Assembly: GCF_900168295.1 (NCBI RefSeq) | Contig: NZ_FVZL01000001.1 | Coordinates: forward strand, 124,001 to 188,000 | Source of the DNA: Arthrobacter sp. P2b | GTDB taxonomy: Bacteria > Actinomycetota > Actinomycetes > Actinomycetales > Micrococcaceae | Direction: 5' to 3' | DNA: 64,000 nucleotides | Shown: one piece after another, positions 1 through 8,568 of the stretch | How positions within the stretch are numbered: the stretch's first letter is position 1 | Layout of the letters: each line of letters opens with the position of its first letter | Made by a program: the position numbers and the translations under genes | Notes under the pieces: model-generated | What the model saw: the letters and a program-made list of their open reading frames with translations, nothing else | What the model was told of the DNA's origin: nothing | The model's database searches: none

Positions 1-1
1 G

Positions 2-1387
2 CTGGCCAGTACCGTCCTGCTCCCGGTCCTCGGTGGGCTGGGTGACCGGGTCGGCCCACGGATGGTCTTCCTGGTTGCGCTGGCTGGCTTTGTTGTGGCG
101 TCGTTCGCTTGTGGCTTCGCGCACGACATGACGCAGCTGGTCGTCGCCCGGGTCTTCCAGGGCATGAGCGCCGCCGGACTCCAGCTGATGTCGCAGACAA
201 TCGTCGCCGAGGTGGCAACACCAAGGCAACGCCCGCAATACCTGTCACTGATCGGGGCCGCCTTTCCGGTGGCGATCCTGATCGGGCCGCTCCTCGGAGG
301 CCTGATCACAGACTACTGGGGGTGGCCCTGGGTCTTTTGGATCAACGTCCCGGTGGGGCTGGCCGCGCTTCTCCTGGCAGTCATTGCCGTTCCGCACATC
401 GAACCGGCGGGCAAGAAACGGTTCGACGGCGTTGGTGCACTTTTGCTCACAGCTGTCCTTGTGGCGGTGGTACTGGCAGTTGCGTGGTTCAGTTCAGCGA
501 ACTCCTCGGCGTGGATCGCCGTCGGTGCCGGCGCAGCGGCGCTGGCGGGCCTGATCGCCGTCGAGCGTGGCCAGTGCAACCCCATCATTCCGGTTGGCTT
601 GTTCCGCAACCGCACCTTCAGTGCAGGCGTGGGACTCTCAGCAGTCATGGGTGCCGGACTCATCTCAGCTACGGCGTACCTCCCAACGTATTTCCAGATG
701 GCATATGGCGTGAGTGCCACCATCTCAGGGCTGGTCCCCATCGCAACCGTGCTTGGAATGTTGGTGGGCAACCTGGTGACGGGTTGGCTCGCTTCAAGGA
801 CAGGCCGCTACCGTGGCTTTCCGATCGTCGGAACGGTGATGGGAGCGCTCGGACTCGGAGCCATGTCCGTGCTCCCGCAAGGTGCGCCGCTGTGGGTCCC
901 GGCGTTGATCATGGCGTTCGTCGGCCTCGGCACGGGAGCGTTCATGAGCCTGGCCATTGCAATCGTTCAAAGTGCTGCACCACGCAGTGAACTCGGCACC
1001 GCAACAGCAACCGCCGGGCTGAGCGGCCAGATTGGATCCACCATCGGCTCGGCCGTAGTGGGCGGAGTAGTGGGGTTCGGCGTCGCGTCGCTCCTGCCGA
1101 CCGGGCTCGATTCCCACACCCTCACCCCGGCCCTGGTCCACGCCGCAGATCCCGCATTGCAGGCAGAAATCGCCTCCATTTACCACGACGTGTTCTCTCC
1201 TGTTTTCCTTTCCCTGGCGGGCGTCTACATCCTGGGCTTCATTGCCGCGCTGCTGCTGCCCGATGGACGCCTTTCCGATGAACCCGCCCCGGCAGGGGAA
1301 CCTGCCGACCTGGACGACTCAGCCGATCTGGACGACCCTGCCGACCTGGACGACCCTGCCGATCTGGCACTGGAAGCAAAGGAATGA
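2..1387 (+). CDS. MFS drug-resistance-type transporter (DHA2/EmrB-QacA-like), 5' partial
   Basis: The frame is open from the window edge, so the true start lies upstream. The first visible residues, LGDRVGPRM, match the cytoplasmic MFS motif A (GxLaDrxGxk) after TM2. The rest is a series of hydrophobic segments with GPLLGGLITDYWGWPWVFWINVP, the motif C region typical of 14-TM DHA2 exporters. The likely role is proton-driven efflux at the inner membrane; the substrate cannot be read. The last ~30 residues are an acidic tail with a repeated DLDDPA unit. The stop lies 1 nt before the GTG of the next gene, so the two are probably co-transcribed and translationally linked. Family call is firm, substrate unknown. 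Confidence 0.88.
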   Translation: MASTVLLPVLGGLGDRVGPRMVFLVALAGFVVASFACGFAHDMTQLVVARVFQGMSAAGLQLMSQTIVAEVATPRQRPQYLSLIGAAFPVAILIGPLLGGLITDYWGWPWVFWINVPVGLAALLLAVIAVPHIEPAGKKRFDGVGALLLTAVLVAVVLAVAWFSSANSSAWIAVGAGAAALAGLIAVERGQCNPIIPVGLFRNRTFSAGVGLSAVMGAGLISATAYLPTYFQMAYGVSATISGLVPIATVLGMLVGNLVTGWLASRTGRYRGFPIVGTVMGALGLGAMSVLPQGAPLWVPALIMAFVGLGTGAFMSLAIAIVQSAAPRSELGTATATAGLSGQIGSTIGSAVVGGVVGFGVASLLPTGLDSHTLTPALVHAADPALQAEIASIYHDVFSPVFLSLAGVYILGFIAALLLPDGRLSDEPAPAGEPADLDDSADLDDPADLDDPADLALEAKE

Positions 1388-1388
1388 C

Positions 1389-2420
1389 GTGCCCCACAAC
1401 AACACCGTGAGATGGGGGCTCGCCGGCACGGGAACCATTGCCCGCGAATTCGCGCAGGCCCTTGCTGAAGTCCCCTCTGCCTTCCTCGCTGCTGCAGCCT
1501 CCCGGACCGCCGCGGCCTCGGGGAAGTTCTGTTCCGAGTTCGGCATCCCCAAACAGCACCTGTCGTTCCAGGACCTTGCCCATGACCCCACCATCGACGC
1601 GGTGTACGTTTCAACCCCGGCAGGATTGCATCACGAGCATGCCAGGCTGTTCCTGGAGGCGGGCAAACACGTCCTGGTGGAAAAACCCTTTACGTCCAGC
1701 CACGCCGAAGCCCTCGATCTGTCCCTGGCTGCCAAGCGATCCGGGACGGTGCTGATGGAGGCCATGTGGTCCCGGTTCCTGCCTGCCTTCGTTGAGCTGA
1801 AGCGGCTGGTGGACGACGGTGCAATCGGAGTGGTCCGGAAGGTTGAAGCGTCCTTCGGTTTTCCGATTCCGGAGGCGGGGCCGCGGGCGCGGCCACAGTT
1901 GTACGATCCCGCACTGGGCGGGGGAAGCCTGCTGGAGATGGGTGTTTACCCTGTTCAGCTCTCGCACTGGCTCCTGGGTGATGAACCGGCCGTCGCCGCT
2001 TTTGGCTGCCGCAGCACCAGTGGGGTGGACCTGGACACGACGGCGCTTCTTTCCTTCAGCGGCGGTGCAACCGGATACATCAGCTCATCAATGTCCACGG
2101 TGCTTCCCAATAACGCACGGATACTGGGCACTGAAGGCATCATCCAACTGCCGGCCCCGCACCATTGTCCCAACGGTCTCACCGTTTCACGCTACAACCC
2201 CTCGGGGCCGGGACTCCAGCAGTCCCACACCATTGACGCGCCCATTGTTGGCGGCGGACTCAGGTACGAAATTCTCGAGTTCCAAGGGCTCATGGAAGCC
2301 GGCACCCCCGAGAGCTCCGTGATGCCCCTGGGCGACTCCCTGGCCATCATGCGCACACTGGACCTCATAAGGCGCCAGATTCACAACCGTTTTCAGGAAG
2401 ATCTTCACTGTGAAAGTTAA
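1389..2420 (+). CDS. Gfo/Idh/MocA-family NAD(P)-dependent oxidoreductase
   Basis: A 343-residue protein with an N-terminal Rossmann fold (WGLAGTGTIAREF) and the family signature LVEKPFTSS, whose Lys is the usual catalytic residue. The C-terminal half is the alpha/beta substrate domain. I chose GTG at 1389 because AAAGGA lies about 6 nt upstream and the Rossmann motif starts nine residues later; the longer open frame would run deep into the MFS gene. Family members oxidise or reduce sugars, inositols or glycosides in the cytosol. Its neighbours are a transporter and a glycosidase, so a role in modifying an imported or released sugar is inferred. Substrate not determined. Confidence 0.88.
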   Translation: MPHNNTVRWGLAGTGTIAREFAQALAEVPSAFLAAAASRTAAASGKFCSEFGIPKQHLSFQDLAHDPTIDAVYVSTPAGLHHEHARLFLEAGKHVLVEKPFTSSHAEALDLSLAAKRSGTVLMEAMWSRFLPAFVELKRLVDDGAIGVVRKVEASFGFPIPEAGPRARPQLYDPALGGGSLLEMGVYPVQLSHWLLGDEPAVAAFGCRSTSGVDLDTTALLSFSGGATGYISSSMSTVLPNNARILGTEGIIQLPAPHHCPNGLTVSRYNPSGPGLQQSHTIDAPIVGGGLRYEILEFQGLMEAGTPESSVMPLGDSLAIMRTLDLIRRQIHNRFQEDLHCES

Positions 2421-2501
2421 GGTACAGCCTGAGCGGATCTTGGCAACCATGACCCGGGACACGATTTAAACCCGCTACACAAGTATTAAGGACTGATCAC
2501 C

Positions 2502-4139
2502 ATGCCACACCAGAACCTCCCGCGACTAGAGCGCACGGGCGGCCACACCCGTCTCATTGTTGAGGAAAAGCCATTTCTCTGCATTGGGGGTGAACTGCAT
2601 AATTCGAGCGCGTCAGACCGGAGCTACATGTTGCCTATCTGGGACAAGCTGGCAAAAGCAGGGGTCAACACCGTGATCGCTCCTGTGTCCTGGGAACAAA
2701 TAGAACCGGTGGAGGGACAACTCGACTTTTCAATCGTGGACGGTTTGGTGGAAGACGCCCGGTCCGCCGGCGTCCGTCTGGTAATGATCTGGTTCGGGGC
2801 GTTCAAGAACGCCTTCTCCACCTACGCCCCCGGGTGGGTTCGCGCTGATCGTGACCGTTTTCCGCGCGCGGACAGGGGCGCTAAACCGCTGAAGACCCCC
2901 TTCTCCTATCCCGGATCAATGCCGCGGCCAAGCTTGTCCGTCTTCTCTCGCGATCTTCTTGAAGCGGACCGAACTGCCTACACGGCCCTGTTGAGGCATG
3001 TGGCCCTGATCGATCCGGACCACACAGTCATCATGGTTCAGGTTGAGAACGAAGTGGGGCTGTTGGGCGCAGGAAGAGACCATAGCGCGCTGGCCGAGGC
3101 CGCGTGGAATGCACCGCTCCCCGAGCAACTGATGACTGCGGTCTCCGAAGCTCCGGATTCCTTTGACCTTGAGCTGGTGCAGGCCCTCGGCGCAAATCCG
3201 GACCGCAGCAGGAGCTGGGCGGACCGTTTCGGCGATGACAACCCCATTGCTGAAGAGACCTTTATGGCGTGGGGATTTGCATCCTTTGTGGGAGGTCTGG
3301 CGGCTGCCGGAAAAGAAGTATTGCCCCTCCCCGCATACGCAAATGCCTGGATCGGCCCCCAACGTGGTCAGGACTTGCCCGGCCAGTACCCTAGCGGCGG
3401 ACCAACGGCCCGGATGGTCCCCGTGTGGCGGGCCGCGGCGCCGGCCATCGACTTCCTGGCCCCGGATATTTATGTTCCCAACTCGGCAGAAGTCATGCGG
3501 CAATACGCCACCGATTCCAATCCCTTGTTCATCCCTGAAGCGCGGTTTCGCGCTGGAGATGCCTTTCTGGCAATTGGCGGCTTTGGAGGCCTCGGCTACA
3601 ACGTCTTCGGTGTGGAAGAAGGCAGGGAAGGCAACCAATTCAGCACCGCCTGCTCCATCATTACGTCCCTTACTCCTGAGATAGTTGATGCCCAGCGCGA
3701 CGGCCGGATTTTTGGTTTCGCCCTAGACCCGGACGAGGAATCCATCCGGACCGACCTGGTGGATACCGGCATCACTGTTCGCAATTCCAGGAAGCTCCTC
3801 GAAGATATGCTCCTGGACGCGGGTGTGCGGGTCCCACCCGCGCCCGAACTCCTGGAGGAAACGGTTGCCGCCACCCATGGCCCCACCCCAGGAGACGCCC
3901 GTCCCTTCGGGATGGTCCTGGCCATCAGTCCCACCGAGTTCATCGTGGTGGGCCAAGGAGCGCAGGTGGACTTCCACAAGCTTGGTTGTGACGTTGAGCT
4001 TGATTCAGTGAGGGAGTTGGTGATGACCGACGCCGGGCTACAGGAAGGACGATTCCTCAACGGGGACGAACGCCTTGAAATCCTTTCCGACAAGCACATC
4101 AGGGCCGTGAAGGTCCGTCTCCTAATTACCACGAGCTAA
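2502..4139 (+). CDS. DUF5597/GH35-like beta-galactosidase-type glycoside hydrolase
   Basis: A 545-residue cytosolic protein without a signal peptide. An (alpha/beta)8-barrel hydrolase of clan GH-A is indicated by GGELHNSSAS at residues 29-38, by VQVENEVG at 179-186 (E184 fits the acid/base) and by LFIPEARF at 342-349 (E346 fits the nucleophile). The C-terminal part resembles the DUF5597 domain found with GH35-like enzymes. The ATG is preceded by a spaced AAGGA. It follows the oxidoreductase by 81 nt on the same strand, so the trio MFS, oxidoreductase and hydrolase may form one sugar operon. Beta-galactosidase activity is a family assumption; another beta-glycoside is equally possible. Confidence 0.8.
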   Translation: MPHQNLPRLERTGGHTRLIVEEKPFLCIGGELHNSSASDRSYMLPIWDKLAKAGVNTVIAPVSWEQIEPVEGQLDFSIVDGLVEDARSAGVRLVMIWFGAFKNAFSTYAPGWVRADRDRFPRADRGAKPLKTPFSYPGSMPRPSLSVFSRDLLEADRTAYTALLRHVALIDPDHTVIMVQVENEVGLLGAGRDHSALAEAAWNAPLPEQLMTAVSEAPDSFDLELVQALGANPDRSRSWADRFGDDNPIAEETFMAWGFASFVGGLAAAGKEVLPLPAYANAWIGPQRGQDLPGQYPSGGPTARMVPVWRAAAPAIDFLAPDIYVPNSAEVMRQYATDSNPLFIPEARFRAGDAFLAIGGFGGLGYNVFGVEEGREGNQFSTACSIITSLTPEIVDAQRDGRIFGFALDPDEESIRTDLVDTGITVRNSRKLLEDMLLDAGVRVPPAPELLEETVAATHGPTPGDARPFGMVLAISPTEFIVVGQGAQVDFHKLGCDVELDSVRELVMTDAGLQEGRFLNGDERLEILSDKHIRAVKVRLLITTS

Positions 4140-4687
4140 TAACCACCAGCTCACAACCGAGTAGCGGTGTCCCGCAGACTCCTGATCGACAGGCCTAGAT
4201 TCCAAACTGCCCGTGGCAGCAGCACTGCCGCACGGCGTTTGGCTCCCACGAGCCTTTCAGGCTCGAATCCTGTCTGATGCGCAGGAGGGAACGGCGAGTG
4301 AATCAGCGGTCGACGGCGGCGGGATCGACGGCGGTGGCGTCGCCCTCGATCCGGACACCTCGAATGACCTCTTCACCGGGGACGCAGCCGCAGGAGAGCT
4401 GCGTGCAGCCGAGGTCCTTTGCGGTGGGCGCCGGCACCGGCATCTCGTATGAGCCCGGCGCACCGCTGGCCACCAACCTCAGCAGCTTCCTGCTGTATTC
4501 GCTGGTGACGTCGACGGCTGATGCGAATAATTGCTCTAGTGCAGGGTTCCACGGCAGCCCGGCACGTCGCACCGTTTACGTTCCCGAATGGTCAAGAACC
4601 GGATAGGCACTTGAAAACAGGATCCTAAGCATGCTTATTATGTTTGTAGCCGAATGCGAACGGCTGCCAACCAGAGGAGGAAACACC
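4140..4687 (+). other. Intergenic stretch without a convincing gene
   Basis: About 550 bases between the glycosidase and the CsbD gene. A minus-strand frame at 4303-4572 (89 codons from GTG, two CxC-like cysteine pairs) is open but has no clear ribosome binding site and no family I recognise. A T-arm-like sequence at about 4257-4272 is not followed or preceded by a full tRNA cloverleaf. The CsbD promoter must lie in the last 100 bases, but I see no clear -35/-10 pair. Confidence 0.4.
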
Positions 4688-4864
4688 ATGGGATTGGGCG
4701 ACAAGATCGAAAACGCTGCCGAGAAAGCCGGCGGCAAGGGCAAGGAAGCGGCAGGCGCGGCCACGGGCGATGAGAGCCTGCGGACCGAGGGGCAGTCCGA
4801 CCAAGCCAAAGGTGATTTGAAGCAGGCCGGCGAGAAGGTCAAGGACGCTTTCAAGAAGGATTGA
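4688..4864 (+). CDS. CsbD-family stress-response protein
   Basis: A 58-residue, highly charged, helix-forming protein (MGLGDKIENAAEKAGGKGKE...) with the CsbD-like pattern of Gly/Ala/Lys/Glu repeats and the QAKGDLKQAGEKVKDA motif. CsbD proteins are abundant small cytosolic proteins made under general stress; their molecular action is unknown. The ATG at 4688 follows a strong GAGGAGGAAA ribosome site, while an upstream in-frame ATG at 4631 has none. It is a single-gene unit closed by the hairpin just downstream. Confidence 0.93.
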   Translation: MGLGDKIENAAEKAGGKGKEAAGAATGDESLRTEGQSDQAKGDLKQAGEKVKDAFKKD

Positions 4865-4880
4865 CCAAGCTGCAACGAGG

Positions 4881-4910
4881 GGCGCACTCAGCGAACGGGG
4901 TGCGCCTTTT
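4881..4910 (+). terminator. Rho-independent terminator of the CsbD gene
   Basis: GGCGCAC and GTGCGCC form a 7-bp perfect stem around a 12-nt loop, followed at once by TTTT and a T-rich stretch. It lies 17 nt after the CsbD stop. Confidence 0.8.
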
Positions 4911-4988
4911 GTTGTCTCCGCAACGAGCAGAACAGCGATAGCAAATACCGCCGGATAAGAACGGCCAGAAACGCCTACGGGAGCTCGC

Positions 4989-6629
4989 ATGACGGAAGTA
5001 CAGAGGTCGGCGGTAACCGGCCAACTTTTCTGCCGGCGATATCGGCTTCAGGAGCTGGTCGGCCGCGGCGCCGCCGCAGGCGTGTACCGGGCCCTGGATG
5101 AAGCCCTGGGCCGGGAGGTGGCGCTTAAGGTCTTCTCCAAGGAGGGCGGCGAGCCCGAGTTGCTGGCCCGCCAGGACGCCGAAATTCGGATTCTTGCCTC
5201 CCTGATCCATCCGTCCCTGGTGACTTTGTTCGACGCCGGCACCGATCCGGACACGGAGCGGAGCTTCGTGGTGATGGAGTATGTGCCCGCCCCTGACCTC
5301 CGCCGTAATCTGCGGGACGGGCCCATGGACCCCGCCGAAATCGCCACCGTGGGCTCGGATCTGGCAGCTGCCTTGGACTACGTCCACAGCCGCGGCGTGA
5401 TCCATCGGGACCTCAAACCGGGGAACGTGCTTCTCTACAACCCCCGGCCCGGCCAGCCCTATACGCACTGGCGGGCCAAGCTCGCGGATTTCGGAATCGC
5501 CCGGATGATGGAGGAGGACCACCTTACGGGGCCAGGCCGCATGGTCGGCACTGCCGCGTACCTAAGCCCAGAGCAGGCTCTCGGCGAGGCTTTGAACGGT
5601 GCAAGCGACGTCTATTCCCTGGGTCTGGTACTGCTGGAATGCTTCACACGCCAGGTTGAGTTCCCTGGCAACCAGATCGAATCGGGCGTGGCGCGGCTCC
5701 AAAGGAGCCCCGTCATCCCCGACAGTGTTGGCGCAGGCTGGAAGGCCCTGCTAACTGCGATGACTGCCCGGCAACCCGCCGACCGGCCAACCGCGGCAGA
5801 AGCAGCGACCGCACTGCAGCGACTGGCCCTGCAGGACGACACGCACGCCGCCTCCGTGACAGCTGCTGACATCGAACCTACGGAGCGGAATGTCAGGAGT
5901 ACAACGACTCCCGTGCCCCCGCCGTTGCCGCCGCATCCGCCAACCGCTGCTGCCCGGCCGTTGCGCAAACCCGGAAAGCGCGCCCGGGCTGCTCTCGCCG
6001 CGTCCATCGCGGCCGTCCTCCTCGCCGGAGGCACAGCTGCAACCCTGGGCGGTGAGGGCACGGTCCAGTCGGCTTCACCTGCCGGGCCGGCAGTACCGGT
6101 GCAAAACAACCCAGTCGATTTTCACCTTGACCAGCTCGAAACCGCCCTCAAGCCCTCCCCTGCTTTCCAGTCCACACTCAACCGGGTGCGCCAGGCGGTG
6201 ATCAAAGGCGACCTTCAAACTGCCCTCACCCAATTGGACCGGCTGGAAAAGGATGTAAGTGATGAAGCAGTCAGGAACGGGGTGACGTTCGAAAAATACC
6301 GGAGCACCACCGAGGCCATCCGCCTGGTCCGCAACGACCTGCAAACACTCCTCACCGCTTCTGCCGGACCCAGCGCGGACGCAGTCCCCGCAGCCCCCGG
6401 CCCCGCGCCGGTCACAACTGCAGACCCCGTTCCTGTTTCCAATCCCCTACCCGCGCCCGTCATTACCGTGGAAATCCCGGCCGGTGCACAGGCAGGTAAT
6501 ACCCCTCCCGGGGAGCAACAGGACCAAACCACGAACGAAGAACAAACCAACACAGGTGGAGGCCTCGACAACGAAAAGTCCAAGGCCGGCAAGCCCAAAG
6601 ATCACGGGGGCGGCAAAAACAAGGACTAA
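4989..6629 (+). CDS. Membrane-anchored Ser/Thr protein kinase (PknB/Hanks type)
   Basis: A 546-residue kinase. The N-terminal domain (about 17-275) has a Gly-rich loop (VGRGAAAGVYRA, 24-35), the ATP-binding Lys in VALKVF (K47), HRDLKPGN (139-146), DFG (167-169) and GTAAYLSPE. A basic proline-rich linker leads to one TM segment at about 330-352. The remaining ~190 residues are outside: a helical stretch followed by a Pro/Ala/Thr-rich and Lys/Gly-rich tail, with no PASTA repeats. The Gly-rich loop has Ala where the usual second and third Gly-x-Gly positions stand, but all catalytic residues are present. It phosphorylates unknown proteins, probably in response to an external cue. Confidence 0.92.
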   Translation: MTEVQRSAVTGQLFCRRYRLQELVGRGAAAGVYRALDEALGREVALKVFSKEGGEPELLARQDAEIRILASLIHPSLVTLFDAGTDPDTERSFVVMEYVPAPDLRRNLRDGPMDPAEIATVGSDLAAALDYVHSRGVIHRDLKPGNVLLYNPRPGQPYTHWRAKLADFGIARMMEEDHLTGPGRMVGTAAYLSPEQALGEALNGASDVYSLGLVLLECFTRQVEFPGNQIESGVARLQRSPVIPDSVGAGWKALLTAMTARQPADRPTAAEAATALQRLALQDDTHAASVTAADIEPTERNVRSTTTPVPPPLPPHPPTAAARPLRKPGKRARAALAASIAAVLLAGGTAATLGGEGTVQSASPAGPAVPVQNNPVDFHLDQLETALKPSPAFQSTLNRVRQAVIKGDLQTALTQLDRLEKDVSDEAVRNGVTFEKYRSTTEAIRLVRNDLQTLLTASAGPSADAVPAAPGPAPVTTADPVPVSNPLPAPVITVEIPAGAQAGNTPPGEQQDQTTNEEQTNTGGGLDNEKSKAGKPKDHGGGKNKD

Positions 6630-6710
6630 CCCACGCTCGGGTCCCGAGCAGGCGCACCCGGCTCCCCTCGGTAGGTGAAATGCAGGGCAGCCTCCTGTTG
6701 ATGATGTGCT

Positions 6711-7670
6711 TCAGGCACCTGCATATTGAGCAGGGGCATGGGCTTCGACTGCGGCGTTCAGTTCCTCAAGGGTCGGTGGGTTCGCTCCGGGGCGCTGCAC
6801 GGTGATGGCCGCGGCTGCGGCTGCGGTGTGTCCCAGCTGCTCCAGGACAGCTGGGGCGAATCCTTCGGTTCCTCGGGTGAGGAAGCCCAGGATCAGGGCT
6901 GACATGTAGGAGTCCCCGGCGCCGATGGTGTCTGCGACTGTCGTTTTCACCGCAGGGATGCTGATGTTGGCGTCGGCGGATGTGAACTGTGAACCTTCGG
7001 CGCCCCTCGTAATGACGGTCAACCGGGTGCCTAGTCCGAGGATGTGTGCCGCGGTTTCGTCCTGGCTTTTCCGGGGGTACAGCCACTGGGCATCCTCATC
7101 GCTGAGTTTGACCACGTCCGTGAGGGCCACGAGCTCTTCAAAAATCGCTTTCGCTTCCGTGTGGCTGCCCAGCAGGGCGGGCCGGATGTTGGGGTCGTAG
7201 GTGATCATGCAGTGCCGGTGGGCCTGTTCGAGCAGGGCTTTTACCGCGCTGGCGCCTGGGCTAAGGAACGTGGCAATTGATCCCGTGTGCAGGATTTTGG
7301 GGAAGTACGCGGGCGGCGTGGGGGCCAGATCCCAGGAGATATCGAAGTCATATGTGGCGGAGCCGTCCGGTGCGAGGGTCGCTGTTGCAGACGGCGTCCG
7401 GGTGAGGGATTTTGAGCCGGGTAGAAGTGTGACTCCTGCGCTTCGGAGATGGTCTTCGATGGCGGTCCCCCAGGCGTCCGGGGCGATGGCCGTGAGCAGA
7501 CCTGTGGTGACGCCAAGGCGGCCGAGTCCGTAGGCGACGTTGGCCGGCGAGCCGCCCGGGTGTTCCACCTGGCCGTCTGAGGTGGTGACCACGTCGATCA
7601 GCGCTTCGCCTACGACAGTGACGTCAAGCGTCGGGTGAGCGTCGGGCCGGGCTGTTGTGAGGTAATCCAT
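6711..7670 (-). CDS. PfkB-family carbohydrate kinase, probable fructokinase
   Basis: A 319-residue ribokinase-fold enzyme. The first PfkB signature region is GGSPANVAYGLGRLGV near residue 40, and the second is DTIGAGDSYMSALILGF near 245-260, with the catalytic Asp and anion hole. It phosphorylates a ketose or similar sugar with ATP in the cytosol. It lies downstream of a fructose-type ABC importer on the same strand, and the module also has a secreted levanase, so fructokinase is the best inference. Convergent with the kinase gene at its left. Confidence 0.85.
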   Translation of the reverse strand: MDYLTTARPDAHPTLDVTVVGEALIDVVTTSDGQVEHPGGSPANVAYGLGRLGVTTGLLTAIAPDAWGTAIEDHLRSAGVTLLPGSKSLTRTPSATATLAPDGSATYDFDISWDLAPTPPAYFPKILHTGSIATFLSPGASAVKALLEQAHRHCMITYDPNIRPALLGSHTEAKAIFEELVALTDVVKLSDEDAQWLYPRKSQDETAAHILGLGTRLTVITRGAEGSQFTSADANISIPAVKTTVADTIGAGDSYMSALILGFLTRGTEGFAPAVLEQLGHTAAAAAAITVQRPGANPPTLEELNAAVEAHAPAQYAGA

Positions 7671-7773
7671 GGTCTGTCTCTCGTGGGGATCTGATGGGGT
7701 GGGGGCTGTTCAAGCGACGTCAGTCCGCGGACCGGTAACCGGCGCGCGGACCGACGTAAGGGCGGCAGTTGGT

Positions 7774-8568
7774 TTAGGCGCTGGCTGCGCCGGTCATTAT
7801 CGCAACTGCTTCGGTCATGTTGTGGGTTTGTGGCGTGATCGTGGCCGCGCATTTGCCGAGGCGCTGAATGTGGATCCTGTCTGCCACATCGAAGACGTGG
7901 GGCATGTTGTGGCTGATGAGGATGACCGGCAGGCCGCGGTCCCGGAGGTCCCGGACCAGCTGCAGGACCTGGTTGGATTCGCGGACGCCCAGTGCCGCCG
8001 TCGGCTCATCCAGCACGACAACTTTGGAACCGAAAGCCGCGGCGCGGGCAACGGCGACAGCCTGGCGCTGGCCGCCGGACAGGTTCTCCACGGGGACGGT
8101 GACGTCTTGGAGGGTGGAGATGCCGAGCCGGGTGAGCTCGTCCTTGGCTTTGCGGCGCATTCCCTTCGTGTCAAGGACGCGGAAGAGTTTGCCCAGCGGA
8201 CCGGGGAGCCGCTCTTCCCTGCCGAGGAACAGGTTTGATGCCACATCGAGTGCCGGCGACACCGCAAGGTTCTGGTATACGGTCTCGATGCCGTGGGCGC
8301 GGGCGTCCTGCGGCCGTTTGAAATGCACCGGCTGTCCTGAGACGAAGAGTTCGCCGGAATCCGGGACTTCCGCCCCCGTGAGGCATTTGATCAGGGTTGA
8401 TTTGCCCGCACCGTTGTCGCCGATGACTGCCAGGACTTCGCCCGGGTACAGGTCGAGGCTGACGCCGTCCAGGCCGACGACGCGTCCGAACGTTTTGACG
8501 AGGTTCCTGGCCTTCAGGATGGGCTCGCGGGTGACGGTGTGGGTGGCTGCTGATTCTGTCATGGTCAT
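7774..8568 (-). CDS. frcA: Sugar ABC importer ATPase, single-domain FrcA type
   Basis: A 264-residue ATPase with Walker A GDNGAGKST, signature NLSGGQRQAVAVARA and Walker B VVVLDEPTAAL. It has only one nucleotide-binding domain, unlike the double RbsA/MglA proteins elsewhere in the window, and so matches the FrcA type. ATG at 8568 is chosen because GAAAGG lies 7 nt upstream; its ATGA overlaps the permease stop, showing coupling. It powers import of a monosaccharide, inferred to be fructose from the kinase, levanase and shared operators around it. The symbol rests on context. Confidence 0.85.
   Translation of the reverse strand: MTMTESAATHTVTREPILKARNLVKTFGRVVGLDGVSLDLYPGEVLAVIGDNGAGKSTLIKCLTGAEVPDSGELFVSGQPVHFKRPQDARAHGIETVYQNLAVSPALDVASNLFLGREERLPGPLGKLFRVLDTKGMRRKAKDELTRLGISTLQDVTVPVENLSGGQRQAVAVARAAAFGSKVVVLDEPTAALGVRESNQVLQLVRDLRDRGLPVILISHNMPHVFDVADRIHIQRLGKCAATITPQTHNMTEAVAIMTGAASA

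Noticed and set aside
4205-4281. tRNA-like T-arm (CAGG-CTCGAAT-CCTG) with a small stem before it
   Set aside because: No matching acceptor 5' strand or D-arm could be found 60-75 bases upstream, and the anticodon-like stem has a 4-nt loop.
4303-4572. 89-codon minus-strand open frame with cysteine pairs
   Set aside because: GTG start without ribosome site and no recognisable family; could be chance in high-GC DNA.
6635-6649. GCTCGG-GTC-CCGAGC stem as a terminator between the kinase and fructokinase genes
   Set aside because: Only 6 bp with a 3-nt loop and no T run; too weak to call.
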